This document shows, in pieces, positions 12,454-23,457 of a DNA stretch of 64,000 nt. The stretch lies in contig RCNN01000071.1 in the NCBI GenBank assembly GCA_003667245.1, positions 1-64,000 of the forward strand, given 5' to 3'. The notes under the pieces were generated by a model. That model made no database searches. It had not been told where the DNA came from and worked only from the letters and a program-made list of their open reading frames with translations. Each line of letters begins with the position of its first letter. The first letter of the stretch is position 1. The position numbers and the translations under genes were made by a program. The stretch is from Heterostelium multicystogenum (lineage: Eukaryota > Evosea > Eumycetozoa > Acytosteliales > Acytosteliaceae).

Positions 12454-13864
12454 TATGTTGGAAATGTAATTATTATAAAATACTTTCTAAAAAAGAATCA
12501 AATGTTCATATTTGATTGAATTCAAAATGCTTTCAATATTTGTTTGTTTGGTTATTTTATATTACACATGGAATCCAAATGGATCAAATTTAAAGTAGAA
12601 ATATATTTCTTATTATTTATATTTCATGCAAATTGAATGATAGAATTGGTCACATCTTACACCTAGTAGATTGTGGCATTAGTCGTCACTCTTACAATCA
12701 TTTTTTTTTAGTTTATCTATTTTGATAAACATATGCTAAAAGGAAAAACATAATTGATTGTCAAATATATCATGTCGATCATAATAATAATACTATTACA
12801 AGGTTATGGGGAAAACCAGTCCACTTAGATAGATATATATGTCACTTTCAGAAACAAGAATATCAATGTTTTACTGCATTCCAATATAGATTTTGTAATT
12901 TCAGACGTCTCCAAGCCAAGACAATTTAAATTTAAATTAATTTATCTATCATCACATCATGTCGTGCACGTCGACTGTGATTATTATGGATGTCAGTCGT
13001 CACTGACACGCTAAGTCTGCAAGTCAATGTGTTAAAAGTCAACAACAAAGGGTTTAGATGTGGGCGTTTTGTGGTGTATACCCAACACATAACAACACAT
13101 CACAACACATCACAACACAACAACCACATATCAAAAGTAAACATTTACCACTACTAAAAACCATAAACCTATTATCCTAATAAATATTATTATTATTTAT
13201 TATTATTATGATTGCCAGATATAACATTTTAGATATGGATTCTTCTGGGGTATAAAATAGTGAAGCAACATTATTTACTCTACAAATCTACTGATCTCTG
13301 TCTGTAGCGTGATTTGATTTTCAATTCGAAAGAAACCCATTCCAAAAGATCAGAAGTTGTTGTGTTAATTTAATTGTTTGATTGTTGGCTGGTCAGTTGA
13401 TGGTGATTGTTTAGTAGGCAGTCGAACTAACTAACAAACCACGAATCGATAGATAAATAGATAGATAGAAAAATATATACAAATAAAACAGTTGTATATA
13501 ATAATTACAAGCAGTTTTATAACCATTATAATATTATAACGGTTATCACAAAACTAATACTTAGAATTAGAACATTCGAGTTAACGATAATTATTATTGA
13601 TGATGATCAAATATTCGAATATTGATCAATAACAGTAATTCTATTGTACAATACAACAAAATCAAAAGGATGATGATGATGATCTCGTGCTGATCAATAT
13701 GCATTATGCGTTATGATGATGTTACATTAACAAAGCACCTATCTTCATTGAACAGTTGATCTATTATAACTATAGTGTATATCTAATACAAATAGAGAGA
13801 GAGATATATCTAATCATCTGTAGAATATCACACATGTGGTCTGATCAATTTAAACTAAAATATT
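12454..13864. other. Gene-free stretch
   Basis: About 1.4 kb without a recognisable exon. It holds the 5' flank of the G8 gene and the 3' flank of the terpene synthase gene. The part at 12960-13135 is less AT-rich. It has small palindromes (CGTGCACG; GTCAGT and ACTGAC around a 4-bp centre) and CA-rich repeats of ACACATCACA. Confidence 0.5.
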
Positions 13865-15031
13865 TTATTGTACGCTGTTTGCAGGTTTTTTGATTGCTTT
13901 TGCAGTTGATTCCTCTGTCAGTTCAGTCGATGCTTTCCTTTTGTTGTTATTCGTGTTTGATTTCTCCTTGGAAAAAACAGACTCCACACCAAAATCTAGT
14001 TTGGAATGCTTCAGCATGGAATCCTGTCTAAGCTCTTTGAATGGCGAGGTTGGCGATCTATAGTGAGATTCATAGAACATCCATTTTCTATATTGGATGA
14101 GCGAGGAGTGTAAATGGTAAAAGTATTCATCTACTTTTTCATATTCCTTGTCGGAGAGAATTGCTTTCATATCTTCTCTAATCATCTCCTCGAGACGATT
14201 GAAAGAATCTACAGCCTCATTGAAATGGGAAACCATAATGTCGAATGCCTCCTCAAAGCTCTTGTCATTTTGCTTTTGGATGCAGTACAGCGGGTTAATG
14301 TTGAAGTTGCCCTCGCAAAACTCTTTTTCATAGGAGCAGATATCGTTGATGATCGCATAGAGCTTGGTGGCTGCCTTGATCATGTCGTTGTAGCGTGCAT
14401 CACAGAAAAACTTGTCGCCAAGAATCGACTCACTGTCGAGGAACACCTCGAGCATTTGAGAAGGTCCCTCAATTCCCATGTCAGGCAAACGAACGAAGAA
14501 GTACAGGTCCATATGTATATTGCCCTCGAATGCCTTCAAATTTAGAAACGGATTGATGGACTCGATGTAGTAGATATGGCCTTTGATCGTTCGGTTCAAT
14601 GCACCAGGACGGCCTTTGCAGTTGGCTTTGAGATCGTTGAGGAGTCTCAGCCACAGGTAGTCCATATAAAATGGATCGTCAGGCAGCTTGCCAGTGAGCA
14701 ATATAGACTTGCATCGCTTGGCAAACTTCTCACGTTCGACAGGATCTTTTTCCGCATCCATTTTCTCGTCGAAACAAGTATACAACATAATGAGAAGCGT
14801 ACAAGAAATGAGCTGCTTTCTGTTGTATCCCGGATAGGAGTGCATAGTCATGCTGCAGAAAGTATCATTAATATGTCTGTGAACTTTGTTGTTCTCCTCA
14901 AATACTTTTTCAGTCAACATCAATTGCCATACGTCCTCCATAAACTCCTTACTTGGTAGATCAAAGCACTTCCAGTCTGGAAGTTTAACTTTTTCCAGTG
15001 ATAATAATTTTGTTGGTGTAATATATTCCAT
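13865..15031 (-). CDS. Terpene synthase, class I (dictyostelid microbial type)
   Basis: 388-residue intact reading frame without introns. Class I terpene synthases ionise prenyl diphosphates with Mg2+ held by an Asp-rich motif and an NSE motif. The NSE motif is clear at residues 229-237 (NDICSYEKE, fitting ND-x2-S-x3-E). A likely pyrophosphate-sensing Arg is R181. A C-terminal W-x3-S-type motif ends in Tyr-Arg at 317-325 (WMFYESHYR). The first metal motif, normally DDxxD/E, is most likely FDEKMD at residues 87-92, with Glu in place of the second Asp. The part after about residue 345 is a Lys/Asn/Ser/Thr-rich tail ending ANSVQ with KRK and KK clusters. It is not part of the catalytic fold and is unusual for the family. 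Social amoebae carry several such genes, mostly expressed in development. Product unknown. Long non-coding flanks on both sides. Confidence 0.9.
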   Translation of the reverse strand: MEYITPTKLLSLEKVKLPDWKCFDLPSKEFMEDVWQLMLTEKVFEENNKVHRHINDTFCSMTMHSYPGYNRKQLISCTLLIMLYTCFDEKMDAEKDPVEREKFAKRCKSILLTGKLPDDPFYMDYLWLRLLNDLKANCKGRPGALNRTIKGHIYYIESINPFLNLKAFEGNIHMDLYFFVRLPDMGIEGPSQMLEVFLDSESILGDKFFCDARYNDMIKAATKLYAIINDICSYEKEFCEGNFNINPLYCIQKQNDKSFEEAFDIMVSHFNEAVDSFNRLEEMIREDMKAILSDKEYEKVDEYFYHLHSSLIQYRKWMFYESHYRSPTSPFKELRQDSMLKHSKLDFGVESVFSKEKSNTNNNKRKASTELTEESTAKAIKKPANSVQ

Positions 15032-15607
15032 TTTATTTAAACAAAGTTATATATAAATATTATATATTTGTGAATTTTGGATAGTTATATAAATATAAAA
15101 TAAACTCAAGGAAGACTTAATATATATATAGCTAAAGAAATAAATAATAGAGTATGTATTTTGTTATTTGTATTTTACTTTTCAAGTTTTAATTTGAAGT
15201 AAATAATTTCAAATCCTGGAGACCAATAAATTGACTAGTAGATTCTAGAATATTGGACAAGTGAGATCTATCCATAATAATAACATCAACCTAAAGTTCA
15301 GAAGTAAGTAACATTGATACCATTGGTATACCAGTTCTTTTAAATATTGACCACTCATTCCGTACTTAAGAAAGATACCACCATACAAATTCATACCTAC
15401 TTCAACAATAACAATAATAATAATAGATTCCCACTCCTTACTACTTCATGTCTTCTAAAAGTAATCCTAATGGAATTTAGTGCATTGTTATTTTCTATTT
15501 GCTCTCAACGTCGATATTTAAGATTCGTCAAATGACTTTAATTTAGATTCTTATAGATATAAATATATATAATATAGAGTTAACCAACACACACACATAC
15601 ACATACA

Positions 15608-15657
15608 CACAGATAATAATTATAACTATAACCACAGATAATAATTATATTTATAAC
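15608..15657. repeat. Tandem 25-bp duplication
   Basis: Two adjacent copies of a 25-bp unit beginning CACAGATAATAATTATA (15608-15632 and 15633-15657) differ at two bases. They lie upstream of the terpene synthase start. Confidence 0.8.
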
Positions 15658-16531
15658 CATGTGACATATTTTTTAAGTAAGAATTAACCTGATTGGATAA
15701 TAATATTTATTATTAGTATTATATTCATTCATGTATTATTGTTTGTTGTTGATGTATGTTATCATTATAATTATTATTTCAATTAACTGGATTGAAGTTG
15801 ATTCAAATAATAATAATATCTTATTTGCACATAAGATAACATAAATAAGATAACATAAACAAAATAACGCCAAGTTAGTTTGTTTGCATGGATTATAATT
15901 AGCTGTGTTTTAGTGTAGGTGAACTTTGACTATTGAGGAGAACAATGCCAACATTCAACCAGAGAATGATCATAAGACAATCGTCATGATGTTGGAATGA
16001 TTGGTATTTAGATTTAATCTGGTACAACTTTATGGGGTGATTTCGAAGACTCCAGAATATGCAAATGTGAATCTACACTTTTATTATCCACATCCATGCA
16101 AACAATGTTGCAAAGATGTTCACATTTCGATCATCACATATTAATTTGAATTCAAAGCCCAAATTTGGTAGCGAGACCGCCAACTTTTGATTTAAAAAAC
16201 AGCTAATTTAGTAACCGACAAAAAAAACAACATAAAGACCTCTTTGCAGATCTGGGAAGAGTTTATAACACAAACAAAAAAAACAAAAACGATTCAGATG
16301 CCATTTTTTAACAAATTTAGTATCTATCTCATATGGCAGTGGTTGACCAAAGATCAGCTCCAAGCTCACCTTCATGCAGTTAGTTTTGTTTTGTTTTTTG
16401 ACAATTTAAACGAGACTCGAGGATATTTCAGTGATAATGCGCTGAACATTTGAATTAATAAAAGAGTTTCGGGCACTTATGGTTTTGTCCTTTGTTCCAC
16501 TGAGCACCTTACATTTGGTATGTGTGTTTCA

Positions 16532-16549
16532 GTTGGAGTCGACTCCAAC
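16532..16549. repeat. Perfect 18-bp palindrome
   Basis: GTTGGAGTCGACTCCAAC equals its own reverse complement. It stands out as GC-rich in AT-rich surroundings. It could be a binding site for a dimeric regulator. It lies about 0.7 kb upstream of the secreted deaminase gene. Confidence 0.85.
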
Positions 16550-17258
16550 ACGAAAGAGCATGTCTATTTCGAAAAAATGATGAGACATTTGGTCTAGTTG
16601 GTCCTGATGGACACTATTCACAAATCTGATTTTGCCATTTGCAATAAACTATGTTGCAATTGACAATAACGTCTATTACTATCTATTTCTGTGTGTTCGT
16701 TTGTGTCATTTTTAAATTTGGTTATAAATATTTATAAATCAAGTGTTTTCCTACCCTTACTTTACCGCCCAAATAATAATAATAATATTATTATTAATAC
16801 CACACTCATTGGCAAACTCACCCTCTTCCACCCACACCTCACTTACCACACACACTCACACACAGAGGTAGGTAGAACATTGCTCATTACTTTATCCTAA
16901 AAAAACGAATTCAATTGAATCCAACCACCAACAAGCTAGATTCATAAACTACTTAATTTATCTTTACACAAATGCAAATTCAATTGAAATTGAAACAAGG
17001 ATATGTTGTTGTTGTATGTTGATATTTGAAACGAAACCTTCAAGTATGGTCAAATAACAGTATGCTGAACCATACACAAACCCAAAATCAATAAATCTGT
17101 TTTAAATTAATAATATTATTTTTGGTTAACTTTATAAAGTTTGGAAGTTGTGGACAAACCTTTAAAAGTGGAATTGCTTCATTCTATTCAAACCATATTT
17201 TACAATATCAATCAGATATATACATATATATACATATAAACTTAAATAAAATACAATA

Positions 17259-18017
17259 ATGTCCAAATTTATTATTCTAAGTGCCTTGGTTTTGTTCTTG
17301 GCTGGAGCTGCCTATGCTTGTGTAGATCCATACAACCCAAATGATGTCACAATCGGAGCCTGTCAAATTGGTGACATCGTCAACTACCGTATTACCCAAG
17401 ATGTATGTATTTCCATAATTTAAGCCTCTGGAATATAATATTGATGATAATATTCTATTTTAGTTGCCTGTTTTGAAGCCATCTGACTTGCCTGCTGCCG
17501 AGTTGGCCATCCATGAAGCCAACATGAACTACACTTTGAATTGTCAAAGGCTGCCAACAGAAAGTTTGTTGCTACCATCTATGACCAAAACAACAACTTA
17601 TTATGCTCTGGTATCAATACTGGAAAGCCAAATATGATTGCCCACGGTGAAATGGTTGCTATCAACAACTGTACTGCCCTCTACAACATCACTACTTTTA
17701 CCAACATGACTCTTTATACCACTGGTGAACCATGCTCCATGTGTGCATCTGCTCTCCTCTGGTCCGACTTCAAAACTGTTGTCTATGGTACCGCCAACAA
17801 GTTCTTGTACTGCAACACCTGCATGTCAAACATCCCTATCGACTCAAGCTACATCTTTGGTAGATACTATGGTTTGAGATCAACTGCCCCACGTTTGATT
17901 GGTGGTGTTCTCCAAGCTCAAACTGATGCCTGGTTCAGAAACTACTGCCCAACCCCAACCAATCCATTCTACATTGCTCCACAATGTGCATGCCAATCTC
18001 CCAACACTACCGCCTAA
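17259..18017 (+). CDS. Secreted cytidine/guanine deaminase-like protein
   Basis: Zinc-dependent deaminase fold with a signal peptide. Exon 1 (17259-17402) encodes MSKFIILSALVLFLAGAAYA, a clear cleavable leader, then a short Cys-containing segment. Intron 17403-17463 is phase 0 with GTATGT and TTTTAG ends. Exon 2 carries the zinc site: HGEMVAINN at about residue 108 (His ligand and catalytic Glu) and PCSMCASALLW at about residue 137 (two Cys ligands). The pattern is nearest to the guanine/cytosine/tRNA-adenosine deaminase group; substrate is not decided by these motifs. Small-to-medium protein of about 230 residues. One base shift near 17545 breaks exon 2 (NYTL continues as SKAANRKFVATIYD). 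A leader on this enzyme family is unusual and suggests action on nucleosides or bases outside the cell or in endosomes. Regulation unknown. Confidence 0.85.
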
Positions 18018-18136
18018 AGTATTTGATGTTTGTGTTTTTTTTTAAATATCACTGACAGTTAGTGATATATTCCAATCCAATAAATTATTTAACTAAACAA
18101 CCATTTTGTTCTGCATGATAAACAGCATTTATTTCA

Positions 18137-21100
18137 TCATTTCTTTTTGGGTGCTGGTTTTCTTTTACTTTTAGAAGGAGTTGGGATAAAATCATCATCA
18201 GAATCATCCTCCTCGGATTCAGATTCGGAATCACTCTCGTCTTTTATGTTGTCATGTTGAAAATCTTTGTCCACAGGTCTCTTTATAATTCTCTTTGGTC
18301 TTGTGAGTGGTTGGAAATGCTCAACTTCTTCCTCTACCTCTTCATCTTCATCTTCATCCTCATCCTCAGATTCACTTTGAGCTTTTTTCTTTTTGGGTGT
18401 TAGTTTCTTCTTTGGCGTTGGCTTCTTCTTTGGAGTTGTTTTGGGTGAAATGGACTTCTTTGGAGTTGTTTTTTGGTGAGTTTGATTTGGTTTGTCTCTT
18501 TGTTGTCTTTTTTGGTGTAGTATCTACTTCTTCTGATTCGGAGTCTGGAGATGTTATTTTGTAGCTCGTATTTCCCTCCTTATTGAATAGAGTCTTGGCA
18601 AGCATCAATAGTTTGGTTTCGCTTTCTTTGATACGCTCCTCTTTATTTTTCTTTTCACTGGACTCTGCTTCAGCATTAGTTTCCTCTGAAGCTTCAACTA
18701 ACTTTGTTGTATTAGTTGAGATCTCTTCTTTGCCTCCATATGTTTCCTGAATATACTCTCTAATCAACAAAGCCTTATAGAAGTTCTTCCAGCGAGCAAG
18801 GGTTTCGTTGTGGATCTTCTTTGCATTTTCTTTGATACGGTTACGATGATCTTCGACCCAGGCTTCAATGAGAATTTTTGAATTCTCCTTGGCAACAACT
18901 ACACCATGGATAATTGGGTGTGGTCTGTGGCAGCCTGTAACCTCCCAACCAATGATTGCAGGCCCAACTGAAATTCCCAACTTTCTCGCAACTCTTATCA
19001 TTCCTTTGGCTTTCAGGTGAACACCTCCATGTGGTATCATTTCGGGCTTAAACATATATACATTTCCAAATGAATTCATTGGAACAATTCCATCTACTAT
19101 GGTAGCAGGCTCATATGGCTTAGTTTGCCACTCTCCATATAGATGTGAGGTAGGTGACGAATTCTTCTTTGCCTTTACGACTTTAACAGGTTGTTCTCCA
19201 TGCTTAACCATTCTTCCATTTTGTATCCATTTATCCATTACATGTAGCTTTTTTAAAATTATCTATTAATTATATTTAACTTAAACAAGCTATTAATATT
19301 AGTACTTACAGTTTTAATGTGTGATTTATGATATATATTATGTTCTTTAAACTTGCCAATTGGCTTGGCTCCAGGTTCAAGTGCACTGTACTTTGGTATG
19401 TCTTTTTCAAGCATGAAAATTGGATGTGATTTGAATGAAGATAGACTCTGTGGTTTCTCGATCATGGACTCCTTTTCAATGATCGCATTGTCCTCGTTTC
19501 GATTTGCAATGTCATCAATGTTGGTATTCAGAAGAGGTTCAAGAATATTGAGCCACCATTGTGTGGGAGGTCCAGCCGGAAGTCTTCGTAGAACAGAGGC
19601 AATAATATTGTTTGTATACTTGTTTGTTAAGTCTTTTGATATGTTCATCGTTGTATCCCAAAACATATGCAAATGGTCTATTGAAGGGCTCCAGCTGGTT
19701 TGGTTTATTTACTCTACTATTCGCAACGTCAACTGTAATCCATTCATTATTATTTTCATCCAACAATTCACACCAAATTTCGACATCATCGGTCACGTCC
19801 AACCTAATAGCTTTATCATCAATCTCCATCTTTACAGCATCCAATTCTTGTTTTGGTTCCACTTTTAATTTCTTATTTGGCGATTCGACTTTCTTTTTCT
19901 TTGTCTTCTCCTTCTCTTTCTCCTTTTTCTTTTTCTTTTTCTTTCTCCTTTTTCTTTACCTTTCTTTGGTTTCTTTTTAGATGTCTTTTTCTTTGGCTTC
20001 TTTTCATCTTCACTATCGCTACTTTCGTTGTCGCTATTGCTGGATGTCTTTGTTTGTTTCTTGTTGGAAATTGCTGGCTCAGTTGAAGATCTTTTCAATG
20101 CCATTGCCTTTTGTCGGCTTGTAACTGGAATTACCCGGATAGGTTTGAAATCGCTGTCTGAGTCGGTATCATTTTCATCCTCTGTATCGTTACTACTGCT
20201 GCTGTCAGAGGAATCAGTATCTACTTCCTCTTCAACTTCTTTTTTAATGTTTCTTTTCCTCTTGGGTGATACTGATTTTGAAGAGGAGCTGCTTTGACTA
20301 TCTTTATCATTGCTTGATTTTGAAAGGTTAGGCATGGATGAACACCTCTTCATTTGGTTGATTGAGCTATCTAGCTTCTTTTGCTTGGCCGGAGTGACTG
20401 GTGTAGCCAAAGGAGTCTTTAGCACTGAAACCATCCTCGCCTTGACACCCAGCACTTTACACAACACATAAAACAACTGTATAAAGCCGTATAAAGACAG
20501 CACTCCAGACTCAAACTGATTCACTAAATGTCTTGTTAGTCCAACTAACTTGTGACGAGACTTTGAAGACTTGTTATTATTGCTAAAAACCTATAAATTG
20601 TGTAATTTTGTTAGACATGTAGGTTTTGAAGATATCAATAATATTGGTAAGTTACACATGTGGACTTACGAATGAATCAACATCGATTATTCCATTGTTG
20701 TTATTATTATTGTTGTTGTTATTTATGTCAAGAAATGATGGCAGCGGTATCTTGCTGTTGACATCCAGTTTGAAGGCTGAATGATACCAGTTTAAAAGCT
20801 CAGATACCTTGTCTATAAATTGTTGTTTGCTTTCGGTGTAGCTCTTTGTAGCGGTGTTATTGTTGGGACTGAATAAGTCTATGAGATGTATTGGTACTTT
20901 TGAAAGTAGTAGTGACTGCAATTTAATATCTTTCAGACTATTTACAGAGCATTTGAAGCTAAGAAGATAGGACAGTAGCACCGACTTATGTAAATTCAGG
21001 GCTTTTAATTTTGCAATCTTGATTTGTGGGTCTTGTGGCACCGATGCTTTCTTCTTCTTCTTTCCTGGCACCTCTATAAAACTATAATACAACTAGTTTG

Positions 21101-21604
21101 TTAACATGTTACCATCGACATGATAATGGGTGAATGGTTGAATCCATCCATCCATCCAATTATACATACATATCAATTGATTTATCATTTTCATCGGTAG
21201 CAGCGCCATCTTCCAGAAGTTCACCATCAAAGCTAAGACTACTACTATTATTTAAGTCATAGCTACTATTGAGTGACTGTGAGGTGGATATCGATGAAGT
21301 GAAGGTGGGCGTAGAGAGACCTGATAGTTGCAGAGACGACGAAGACAACGAAGAAATTCCATCTTTTTCAATTACATTTTCATGATGATGATATTCTTCA
21401 AAATCTATATCATGATCTGCAGGAGGGTGAAATTAATTTTAAATATAAGTATATATCTTATATCCTTTTAATATCTTTCCAAAGTTTAGCACCCTTCTTA
21501 CCTTGTTGTTGCTCTACTTCATTCTCTTCATGTTGTTCCCACTCTATTCCCAACATTTCATCATCTTCATCTTCTTCAACTTTATTATTAATATTATTCA
21601 CCAT
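18137..21604 (-). CDS. xpc: XPC/Rad4 nucleotide-excision-repair damage sensor
   Basis: Recognises helix-distorting DNA damage and starts global-genome repair. The protein starts MVNNINNKVEEDEDDEM at 21604. The N-terminal part has Ser-rich linkers and a helical region. The inactive transglutaminase-like fold is seen in FYVLCKVLGVKARMVSVLKT (about 20440-20490). It is interrupted by a long acidic/basic low-complexity insert (19880-20400) and resumes at WITVDVANSRVNKP. The three beta-hairpin domains follow: SSFKSHPIFMLEKDIPKYSAL (about 19400-19440), the junction NGRMVKHGEQPVKVV (about 19200), then YEPATIVDGIVPMNSFGNVY and HGGVHLKAKGMIRVARKLG (about 18970-19110). The tail is Lys/Glu/Asp-rich and ends PTPSKSKRKPAPKKK. 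Several introns are visible, for example near 19262-19308, 20530-20665 and 21080-21165. Shifts occur near 19570-19660 and 18372-18480. It converges with the deaminase gene, 119 bp apart. Confidence 0.9.
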
Positions 21605-22810
21605 TATTATATAATTTATGTTATGTTATATTTATATTTAATTGATGATTAAACTACAATCAACCAATCAATCATTATCATTGCATAGCTACATAATTAT
21701 ATATCATATCTGTGGTTACTTTAAGCAAAAACGATGACATGCAAAGTTCAATTTCCAAGAAATTCGATATCAAAACTTCCCTTTGTTTTTTTTTGTGTTT
21801 TTTCAACATTGAGTATTTCTCATTGGTAAATTTAATATTTTGAAACATTTAGGTTGGTGGTTTAAGTAACTTATTTGTCTTACTTTTTAAGACATCCATT
21901 TCCTTTCAGTCATGGAATGGCTAAATCAATTCACAACGATTCATAGTATACCGGAAGATTTTTAAAGGTCATTTTTTCAATGGTTCCAAAGAGGAAGGAT
22001 TCTTTTTGGAATGCAATGATTGAATGATGACACTAAACAAAACCTTTAAAGGTGAGATGATTTCTATTCTTTATAGATGAGTAGTAGAGTTGGATTAGAG
22101 TGGTTCTTCTTTTGCTGAGAGAAATAAATGGCACACTATTCATGGTATTATCAATAATGATTTATATATTGTAAACAATATTGGAGTTCAAGTTAGATTT
22201 AAACCAACTTCAATGCTTATTTATTATGTACAAAAGTCAGTTTTTGAAATTCAAAAATTATTCCTTTTTTAGTAATATTGTTATGGAATATCGTGCCAAG
22301 TACCCGATATCTACAAATTAAAAAAGGAAAAAGTGTATTTTATTGTATTTTATTTTACTGCTGCTGGACAGTGTTTTGTGTAGAGATAACCAATGAGTTT
22401 TTTGAATATAAGTTACTTCTCGTACGCTTCACATTTGGTCTTCAAACTTTAGTTATAAATTTATTTGAAGAATCAAATATTATATTTATATATCCTTTGA
22501 TATTTTATTTATTTTATTTTATTTTATTTTATTCTAAATTTCACCACCAAGACAAACACCCCCCAGCAGGACATACACAAACACAAATATATAAATATAT
22601 ATTTCACCCACCACTCACGAACCAACCAACTTAAATAACACTAATAGCCTTACCAATAACTAAAAGACAAATAGAAGTCGATTGCAAGAACTTAAAATTA
22701 TCTCCATATGTTGTTATAATTAAACTTGCATATTTTTAAAAAGTAATATATTCGTAATAAATTAATATTGTTATAGTAATAAATAATAATAATAATAATT
22801 AGTAAAAAAG
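21605..22810. other. Mostly non-coding stretch with one coding-like fragment
   Basis: About 1.2 kb between the divergent XPC and small membrane protein genes. A 57-codon open frame at 22102-22272 has protein-like composition (see findings). At 22500-22536 there is a TTTTA pentamer repeat. At 22540-22625 a CA-rich run precedes the next gene, and an AAT-rich leader lies just before its start. Confidence 0.5.
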
Positions 22811-23353
22811 ATGTCTTCGACAACACATACTACTCATCATGTATATGATAAGTCACGTCCTGGAATCTACCCCAAGAGATCCCTACAACAACAACAAACT
22901 TTAACATTCAATGAAACATTCAGAACATTGTTTCCGGCTGTGCTGGCCGTATTGTTGTCATTGATTGTCTTGTCGGCTTTCAATCATATGGACTCATCAG
23001 TGGTGACTTGGTTCCAACAGAAAGGAATCAATAATGTCATGGATCATAAGGTGACGGATTCTGTTTCCGAGCAACTGATGCCTTTCGACAACAGAAATAA
23101 AGTAATGAACAAACCAAACAAACCAAGCTCCATCCAAGAATACGAAAGCAACAAAAATCTTTATTGGGAAACCAAGTTGGGCCACGAAAAGTTTTTGGAT
23201 GCTAAAAAATATTGCAAGGATGAATTGGAAACAGTAATGAGAAACTTCAAGCCAGAGTACGAAGCACTAGGAAGCAGATCAAGTGCCAGCTACTGGGAAA
23301 ATAAAGATCGTCTTGAAAAAATGTTGGAGAGATGTTTGGCCAACGTCATTTAA
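22811..23353 (+). CDS. Small single-pass membrane protein, function unknown
   Basis: An intact 180-residue frame without intron. The leader before the ATG is A-rich, as is usual for dictyostelid translation starts. Residues 1-35 are polar with Thr/His and a Gln run. Residues 39-57 form one hydrophobic helix (TLFPAVLAVLLSLIVLSAF). The rest is charged and probably helical, with two Cys near the end (KYCKDEL, ERCLANVI). No cleavable signal peptide is visible, so the helix is likely an uncleaved anchor. I do not recognise the family. The codon pattern and clean frame argue that it is real. It converges with the long helical-protein gene about 100 bp downstream. Confidence 0.75.
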   Translation: MSSTTHTTHHVYDKSRPGIYPKRSLQQQQTLTFNETFRTLFPAVLAVLLSLIVLSAFNHMDSSVVTWFQQKGINNVMDHKVTDSVSEQLMPFDNRNKVMNKPNKPSSIQEYESNKNLYWETKLGHEKFLDAKKYCKDELETVMRNFKPEYEALGSRSSASYWENKDRLEKMLERCLANVI

Positions 23354-23457
23354 ATAGATAATACTAAATAATAACAAACAAATAATTAATAATAATAATA
23401 ATAATACATAATAAATAAATAATAATAAAAAAAAGATAGGTTATAAAACCATAAAGT

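Larger units (their letters stand above)
15032..17258. other. Gene-free stretch with short tandem repeats
   Basis: About 2.2 kb between the divergent terpene synthase and secreted deaminase genes, so it must contain both promoters. I see no exon that I can support. It holds a duplicated 25-bp unit (15608-15657), a small repeat of AAGATAACATAA near 15833-15865, an 18-bp palindrome (16532-16549), an AAT/ATT mirror near 16770-16796, and a CA-rich box (ACCCACACCTCAC) near 16830-16866 resembling the CA/G-boxes bound by the developmental factor GBF. Confidence 0.5.

Noticed and set aside
18307..20297. Plus-strand Leu/Ser/Phe-rich frames opposite XPC
   Set aside because: They mirror the Lys/Glu/Asp-rich low-complexity parts of XPC on the other strand.
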